A stretch of 64,000 nt of DNA, taken from positions 1 through 64,000 of the forward strand of contig NZ_AYKS02000015.1 of the NCBI RefSeq assembly GCF_000496755.2, given 5' to 3'. This stretch comes from Serratia sp. DD3 (GTDB taxonomy: Bacteria; Pseudomonadota; Gammaproteobacteria; Enterobacterales; Enterobacteriaceae). A program made the translations under genes and the position numbers. The notes beneath the pieces were generated by a model. It made no database searches. It worked only from the letters and a program-made list of their open reading frames with translations, and was not told the origin of the DNA. Below, in pieces: positions 59,313-64,000 of this stretch; the stretch's first letter is position 1; each line of letters begins with the position of its first letter.

Positions 59313-61181
59313 CTAAGCTTTCACGGGCTGCATCACCAAACGTAGCTTTTTGACGCAATCATCCCCTTGTTCGATCAGTTTGCCGAAGGATTCGCTGTTG
59401 ATCTCATCGTGGCTCAACCAACTGACTTTCTGCACTTCCCGGTAGCGATAGTGGTAACCCGCTTTGCTGGGTTCTGCTTGTAAATCAATATCGAACCAAG
59501 GGGAGCGTATCTTGCAATGGTGCGCTGGCTCCTGGGTCTCCCCTGATAAACTGACGTCATAGGAGATGGTCTGCGGGTCCCCCAGGTAGATATCTGCCAA
59601 CTGCCCCTCAAGGCGATAAGTAGAGAAGGCACGCCAGTTTTGGGCCAGACTCTGGCGATGGTAGGTATATTGCCCCCCGATAAGCTCCAGGCCATGCAGG
59701 TCGGTCAGCTTGGCCTCAATGTGATACTGGGGCGGGATGACAAACTGGCTCTCATCACGCTGCAAACTACAATCGCTGACTTGATTCGCAAAATTGCGAC
59801 AGAGCATTTGATCAACGCTGGTGCGTCCATCCTGGTGGTCAGCGACGCTAAGTTGCATTAGCGGGATATTGGAGAGTTCTACGCTTGCTTGGATTTTGGC
59901 TTGACCGTCGTGAGTATATTGTTCGCTACGGGTGACACGCACGGTGTCATCGGGGTTTTCCAGGGGGATATTCTCTTGCCGAACCTGACCCGCCTCACCT
60001 AGCACCAATGCCCAGCGCTGCTGAAGGTCATGCATGGTACGCCCAGGAATAAACGCCGGGTTGGTGGGATCAAGCCACCAGATGTTGCCATCGACTTCTG
60101 CGCGCACTATGGCATGGTTGGGGGCGTAGATGCCTGGAATCAATAAGTTTGGCGCGACATCGCCACGATTGACTAAAGCAGTTTCTGCTTTGATACCGAC
60201 TGCTTTGAGCATGGCGGTGAGCATGGTAGCCAAGTCTTTGCAGTCCCCATAGCCATTGTGCTCGATTTCGGCCAAGGTAAAGGGAATGTAGCCGCGTTCG
60301 CTGCTGCGCCAGTCACCGAGATAGCGGTAGTTATTGTTGATGTATTGCATCAGCGCGGCAACCTGTTGTGCCGCAGGTTTACCTTGGTTAGTGGCAACAG
60401 CAGCTGCCATATTTTGCGGCAGTTCGGCGGCCAGCAACTGATTATAACGCTTGGCTAAAGCAGACAGATTGTCCTGTAGATCAAGTGAACTGCCTAATTC
60501 CAGGCGAGGGATCTGCCGGAAGTAACTACTGTCCGCTTCGTTGATATAGTTCAAATAGTACGGGGATGACTTAAGGCTGACCTTGACGCTTTTTTTATCG
60601 TCACTCTGTTCAATGTGGTAAGCCTCCATCTTCTCACTGCGTATCAGGATTGGGCGTTCAGCAGTGAATTCTGCCTCAAAGCGATCATAACGAACGGGTA
60701 TTGCCCCCAGACCAAGTACGTAATGGAATTGGCTATTTAAAGGTTTGGCGACAAAATGTTCACGTAAGGTATAGCTGATACGAGTGCCAACGCGCAGATT
60801 GGGGAAGGCCAGGGAGATCTGTTTTTCTCGCAGAAAACCTTGATCAGGGTTCGGAGCCATGCGTGTATCGATCTGTGACTCTGCCAAGGGGACTGGCTGT
60901 TCACCCGGTTGGGTCACTTCTGCTTTCTCAAGTGTCAGAGTGTCATTTTCCGCATAATTGCGGTCAATACGCGAGAGCATTTCACGCCCGCTGGGTTTGA
61001 GTATGGTAAAGCTGTAGGTAGTGACACAATCGGTACTGTTATCCGTATTGAACTGGCAATGGCGCTCTGTCTCGCCCGACAGCGGTGCCTCTTCAATCGG
61101 TTGTAAGGCGGCAAATACGGAAGGGGTGGTTAGCAACAGACTGTAAGCAACTAGGGAGAGCGGGAAGGAATAACGGTGCAT
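59313..61181 (-). CDS. DUF3857 / transglutaminase-like periplasmic protein
   Basis: 622 residues with a signal peptide (LVAYSLLLTTPSVFA). An N-terminal DUF3857 domain (about 50-215) precedes a transglutaminase-core domain with Cys in GYGDCKDLATML, His in NHAIVRAEVDG and Asp in WWLDPTNP, followed by a beta-rich C-terminus. The catalytic triad is complete, so peptidase or crosslinking activity in the periplasm is possible. It stands alone between yacL and the palindromic repeat near speD. Function unknown. Confidence 0.88.
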   Translation of the reverse strand: MHRYSFPLSLVAYSLLLTTPSVFAALQPIEEAPLSGETERHCQFNTDNSTDCVTTYSFTILKPSGREMLSRIDRNYAENDTLTLEKAEVTQPGEQPVPLAESQIDTRMAPNPDQGFLREKQISLAFPNLRVGTRISYTLREHFVAKPLNSQFHYVLGLGAIPVRYDRFEAEFTAERPILIRSEKMEAYHIEQSDDKKSVKVSLKSSPYYLNYINEADSSYFRQIPRLELGSSLDLQDNLSALAKRYNQLLAAELPQNMAAAVATNQGKPAAQQVAALMQYINNNYRYLGDWRSSERGYIPFTLAEIEHNGYGDCKDLATMLTAMLKAVGIKAETALVNRGDVAPNLLIPGIYAPNHAIVRAEVDGNIWWLDPTNPAFIPGRTMHDLQQRWALVLGEAGQVRQENIPLENPDDTVRVTRSEQYTHDGQAKIQASVELSNIPLMQLSVADHQDGRTSVDQMLCRNFANQVSDCSLQRDESQFVIPPQYHIEAKLTDLHGLELIGGQYTYHRQSLAQNWRAFSTYRLEGQLADIYLGDPQTISYDVSLSGETQEPAHHCKIRSPWFDIDLQAEPSKAGYHYRYREVQKVSWLSHDEINSESFGKLIEQGDDCVKKLRLVMQPVKA

Positions 61182-61214
61182 TAATACCTCGTAGAGAGTA
61201 CTTGAATAACGATA

Positions 61215-61351
61215 TACCTATCGTCTTCAAGCTGCCGCAGTGTTGGCTAAGGCTGTGCGCCCCAGTCACATAGCGTTTATGCTCGTGGGGACTTATTCAC
61301 TTGCCGCCTGGCCGCAACTTGAATGAACCCGGCGGTAAGCCTGGATAGGTA
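61215..61351. repeat. 137-bp palindromic intergenic repeat (YPAL-like)
   Basis: Perfect outer arms TACCTATC (61215-61222) and GATAGGTA (61344-61351), then TTCAAG...CTTGAA and CCCCA...TGGGG in the interior, form one long imperfect hairpin. The wording (TTCAAGCTGC...TTGGCT...CTTGCCGCC...GCAACTTGAA) is that of repeats common in Yersinia and Serratia genomes, recalled from memory. It sits just after speD. Confidence 0.75.
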
Positions 61352-61359
61352 ATGAGATG

Positions 61360-62154
61360 TTATAGCTGTGGGATGTTCCGCCCGTAGTAGATTTCCTGCA
61401 TCTCTTTCCATAGCAGAGCAGTGATCCTTTTCCGTTCAATTTCGTTGAGCGCTTCCGGCTGAGCATTAAACAGGTAATGCTTCAGATCAAAATCTTTCAA
61501 CAGCATCTTGGTGTGGAAGATGTTTTCCTGATAGACGTTCACATCCATCAGGTGGTACAGCGCTTTCATATCTTCGGACATAAAGTTCTGGATCGAATTG
61601 ATCTCATGATCGATGTAATGTTTCACACCATTTACGTCGCGAGTAAAACCACGTACCCGATAATCCATGGTGACAATATCGGATTCCAACTGGTGAATCA
61701 GATAGTTCAGCGCTTTTAACGGTGAGATGACCCCACAGGTAGAGACTTCGATATCGGCACGGAAGGTACACAGACCGCCTTGCGGGTGACTTTCGGGGTA
61801 AGTGTGGACGCAGATATGGCTTTTGTCCAGGTGGGCAACCACCGTATTAGGCAACGGACCAGGGTGTTCCGAAGTATCCACATCTTTAGGGTCAACGGGT
61901 TCTTCGCTAACCAGAATAGTGACACTGGCTCCTTGGGGGTCATAATCCTGGCGTGCAATATTCAGAATATTGGCACCGATGATCGAGCAGGTCTCACTGA
62001 GGATCTCGGTCAGGCGGTTGGCATTGTACTGTTCGTCAATGTAGGCGATATAGCCGTCACGGTCATCCGTGGTCTTGGCGTAACAGATATCGTAAATACA
62101 AAAACTCAGGCTCTTGGTCAGGTTATTAAAGCCGTGCAATTTGAGCTTATGCAA
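61360..62154 (-). CDS. speD: S-adenosylmethionine decarboxylase proenzyme
   Basis: 264 residues. The self-cleavage site [18 protein letters not shown] is present; cleavage before the Ser creates the pyruvoyl cofactor. It supplies decarboxylated SAM to spermidine synthase, encoded 26 bp upstream in the same operon. Confidence 0.97.
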   Translation of the reverse strand: MHKLKLHGFNNLTKSLSFCIYDICYAKTTDDRDGYIAYIDEQYNANRLTEILSETCSIIGANILNIARQDYDPQGASVTILVSEEPVDPKDVDTSEHPGPLPNTVVAHLDKSHICVHTYPESHPQGGLCTFRADIEVSTCGVISPLKALNYLIHQLESDIVTMDYRVRGFTRDVNGVKHYIDHEINSIQNFMSEDMKALYHLMDVNVYQENIFHTKMLLKDFDLKHYLFNAQPEALNEIERKRITALLWKEMQEIYYGRNIPQL

Positions 62155-62180
62155 TTTGGCTCACCTCCTTATCTTCTCGC

Positions 62181-63044
62181 TTAACGTGGTACGTCTAGTG
62201 CATTGAGTAAATACTGTGGCAGAGCAAAACTGCCGATGTGAATTGCCGGGTTGTAATAACGGCAGTGTAATCCACTCTGATTAAAGCGCTGTTGTATCGT
62301 GGCTACGTCCAACTGGCGTAATGCCGGGTTCTGGCTGGCCCAGGCAAATGTCATGATCCCGCCGTAGTAAGTAGGAATCGCGGCCTGGTAAAAGCTGACA
62401 TCATTAAAATATTGGCTTAATCGGCTATGGCTGTTGACCGCTTCATCCTGTTGTAGAAAACAGACACCGTTTTGCGCCACAAAGATACCGCCTTCATTCA
62501 GGCAGCGAGCGCAACCTTGATAGAATGCGGAAGTGAACAGGCTTTCACCGGGGCCGATGGGGTCGGTACAGTCAGAAATAATGACATCAAATTTGTCTGT
62601 GGTCTGATTAACAAAGTTGACGCCATCGTCGATCACCAGTTTAAAACGCGGATCATCATAGGCTCCCGCATGGTGATTAGGCAGATACTGACGGCAGAAC
62701 TCCACCACACCGGCGTCAATCTCCACCATGGTGATTTGGCGAACGCCCGGATGACGGCTCACTTCACGCAGCATACCGCCATCGCCACCGCCAATAATCA
62801 ATACATTGCTGGCATGACCATGTGCCAATAAAGGGATGTGGGTCATCATTTCGTGATAGATAAATTCATCACGTTCAGTGGTTTGCACGACGCCATCCAG
62901 GGCCATTACACGTCCGAGTACCGAATTTTCGAAGATCACCAGATCCTGATGTTCGGTCTGTTTACGATAAAGCACCTTCTCAACAGAGAAGTATTGGCCG
63001 AAATTGGCATGAAGTGTCTCATACCAAATATCTTTCTGGGTCAT
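62181..63044 (-). CDS. speE: Spermidine synthase
   Basis: 287 residues. SAM-type motif [18 protein letters not shown], acidic loop [12 protein letters not shown] and catalytic [15 protein letters not shown]. It transfers aminopropyl to putrescine. First gene of speED here. Confidence 0.97.
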   Translation of the reverse strand: MTQKDIWYETLHANFGQYFSVEKVLYRKQTEHQDLVIFENSVLGRVMALDGVVQTTERDEFIYHEMMTHIPLLAHGHASNVLIIGGGDGGMLREVSRHPGVRQITMVEIDAGVVEFCRQYLPNHHAGAYDDPRFKLVIDDGVNFVNQTTDKFDVIISDCTDPIGPGESLFTSAFYQGCARCLNEGGIFVAQNGVCFLQQDEAVNSHSRLSQYFNDVSFYQAAIPTYYGGIMTFAWASQNPALRQLDVATIQQRFNQSGLHCRYYNPAIHIGSFALPQYLLNALDVPR

Positions 63045-63189
63045 GTGAGGGGTTACTCCGTGATAACAGCCATGAAAAACGGGCGCATCATGATAAACCG
63101 GACCTGCGGCAAATTACAAACTTGTCCGACTTGTCTAGCGCTTCACTCAGCTTGCGTTCACCGCTGGGTTTTGCTGTGGGGGAGACAAC

Positions 63190-63537
63190 CTAGTTGGCGT
63201 AAGTGAGCAGGTTTAATGAATCGCGTGCCAGCAATTTGCACTTGTTGGGGGTAGGAATGGCAATTCCACTGAGGTCACGATAACTCTCTTCCCCCAGCAT
63301 TTTCATATTGAAACTACTGTAATTACTTAAATCCCAACGATTTTGCCGAGCAAAAAAGACAATAGCTCGTTTGATTTGCTCATTAGGCAGATCACTGTAG
63401 CCGCAATTGCTTTTTAGATAGACAAACACCGCGGTCAGATCAGCAAGATCTTCGGCTTCGGCTTCATTAAGGGCCAGACTGGCTTTGGAGAAGCCTAGCA
63501 TTGTCAGCAATAGCATCAATAACGTTGTTTTTTTCAT
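63190..63537 (-). CDS. yacC: YacC family secreted protein
   Basis: About 115 residues with a signal peptide (MKKTTLLMLLLTMLGFSKAS). The mature part, EAEDLADLTAVFVYLKSNCG and QNRWDLSNYSSFNMK, follows E. coli YacC. It resembles pilotin-type small exported proteins and carries two cysteines that could pair. Divergent from cueO. Confidence 0.93.
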   Translation of the reverse strand: MKKTTLLMLLLTMLGFSKASLALNEAEAEDLADLTAVFVYLKSNCGYSDLPNEQIKRAIVFFARQNRWDLSNYSSFNMKMLGEESYRDLSGIAIPTPNKCKLLARDSLNLLTYAN

Positions 63538-63637
63538 CATCAAAGTAGACCTGTGCAATATGTGATGACGTTACCATATTTGCCTGTAAAGGCACCAAGT
63601 TTTATTACTGTAGCTTAACTTTTTTAAAGATAAAGGC

Positions 63638-63670
63638 TTGACCTTCCTCTAAGGGGAGGCTTTACGTTAA
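63638..63670 (+). promoter_or_regulatory. CueR-type promoter of cueO
   Basis: TTGACCTTCC at 63638-63647 is followed after a short spacer by GGGGAGGC and TTTACGTTA. This is the MerR-family layout in which the dyad lies between a -35 and a -10 held too far apart. CueR bound to Cu(I) should activate it. The right half-site is less perfect than the left. Confidence 0.75.
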
Positions 63671-63724
63671 AGGATTCAAACAGCGATGATGAATTTTTCG
63701 AACACTGAGAAAAGGGAGTCTGAA

Positions 63725-64000
63725 ATGTTGCGTCGTGATTTTATCAAATTAACTGCCGCACTCGGGGCTGCAAGCACTTTACCATTATGGAGTCACTCAG
63801 CCTGGGCGGCGGGTCGGCCATCCCTACCCATTCCCCCCATTTTAACCCCTGATGCCCAAGGTAAAATTTCGTTGGTCATGCAAACGGGGCAAATGAACTG
63901 GTTGCCTAACGTGGCGACTCAGACTTGGGGCGTTAACGGTGCGTTACTTGGCCCCGCAGTGCGCTTGCAACGGGGGCAGTCGGTCACGGTAGATATCCAT
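63725..64000 (+). CDS. cueO: Multicopper oxidase CueO, 5' part
   Basis: The first 92 codons are in the window. The Tat signal [16 protein letters not shown] with twin arginines is followed by [20 protein letters not shown] and the cupredoxin start [20 protein letters not shown]. Matches the E. coli CueO N-terminus. It oxidises Cu(I) in the periplasm. The copper ligands lie beyond the window edge. GGGAG precedes the ATG. Confidence 0.95.
   Translation, partial: MLRRDFIKLTAALGAASTLPLWSHSAWAAGRPSLPIPPILTPDAQGKISLVMQTGQMNWLPNVATQTWGVNGALLGPAVRLQRGQSVTVDIH

Overview
The window comes from an enterobacterial chromosome, most like Yersiniaceae (Serratia/Yersinia and relatives). This rests on the gene content and order of 24.9-64.0 kb: mutY-yggX-mltC, trmB-yggL-yggN, rdgB-hemW, proC-yggS-pilT-ruvX-yqgE-gshB-rsmE-endA-sprT, aroP/pdhR-aceEF-lpd-acnB-yacL, speED-yacC-cueO. 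A two-lipoyl AceF and a Yersinia-type palindromic repeat beside speD fit this. The genus cannot be fixed by eye.

Positions 1-24.8 kb are a composite, decayed genomic island stacked at the 3' end of a tRNA-Phe gene (24788-24863, minus strand). Three copies of tRNA-derived attachment sequence are visible: about 313-335 (inside a 100-bp duplication, 236-335 = 24711-24810), 7289-7340 (52 bp), and the tRNA itself. They split the island into two units. Unit 1 (about 336-7288) carries a compact RiPP locus: a 53-residue precursor with core AGWIRAFANWSRSF, a radical SAM/SPASM maturase, an HlyD-type adaptor, a C39-peptidase ABC exporter and a secreted two-DTG aspartic protease. This matches the Xye class of cyclophane (triceptide) peptides and is the most interesting system in the window.

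Unit 2 (7341-24.7 kb) is the wreck of a PFGI-1/SPI-7-type integrative and conjugative element. parA, dnaB-like helicase and a parB cut by IS21 lie at the left end next to the att copy; a degenerate MobH/TraI relaxase and a tyrosine recombinase replaced in the middle by an IS110 fragment lie at the right end next to the tRNA. Cargo includes a hydrolase/DUF1348/LysR group, an orphan fimbrial adhesin, and an AT-rich block with an acetyltransferase, a molybdopterin-fold periplasmic protein, a sensor kinase and an HTH-REC regulator. All conjugative transfer genes other than traI are missing.

From 24.9 kb the sequence is conserved core. Housekeeping genes run to sprT; then come a class I fumarase, a very large hybrid sensor kinase with an overlapping REC-GGDEF partner whose GGDEF site is degenerate but whose c-di-GMP I-site is intact, aroP with two TyrR boxes, pdhR with two PdhR boxes, the pyruvate dehydrogenase genes, aconitase B, spermidine synthesis, and the start of cueO behind a CueR-type promoter.
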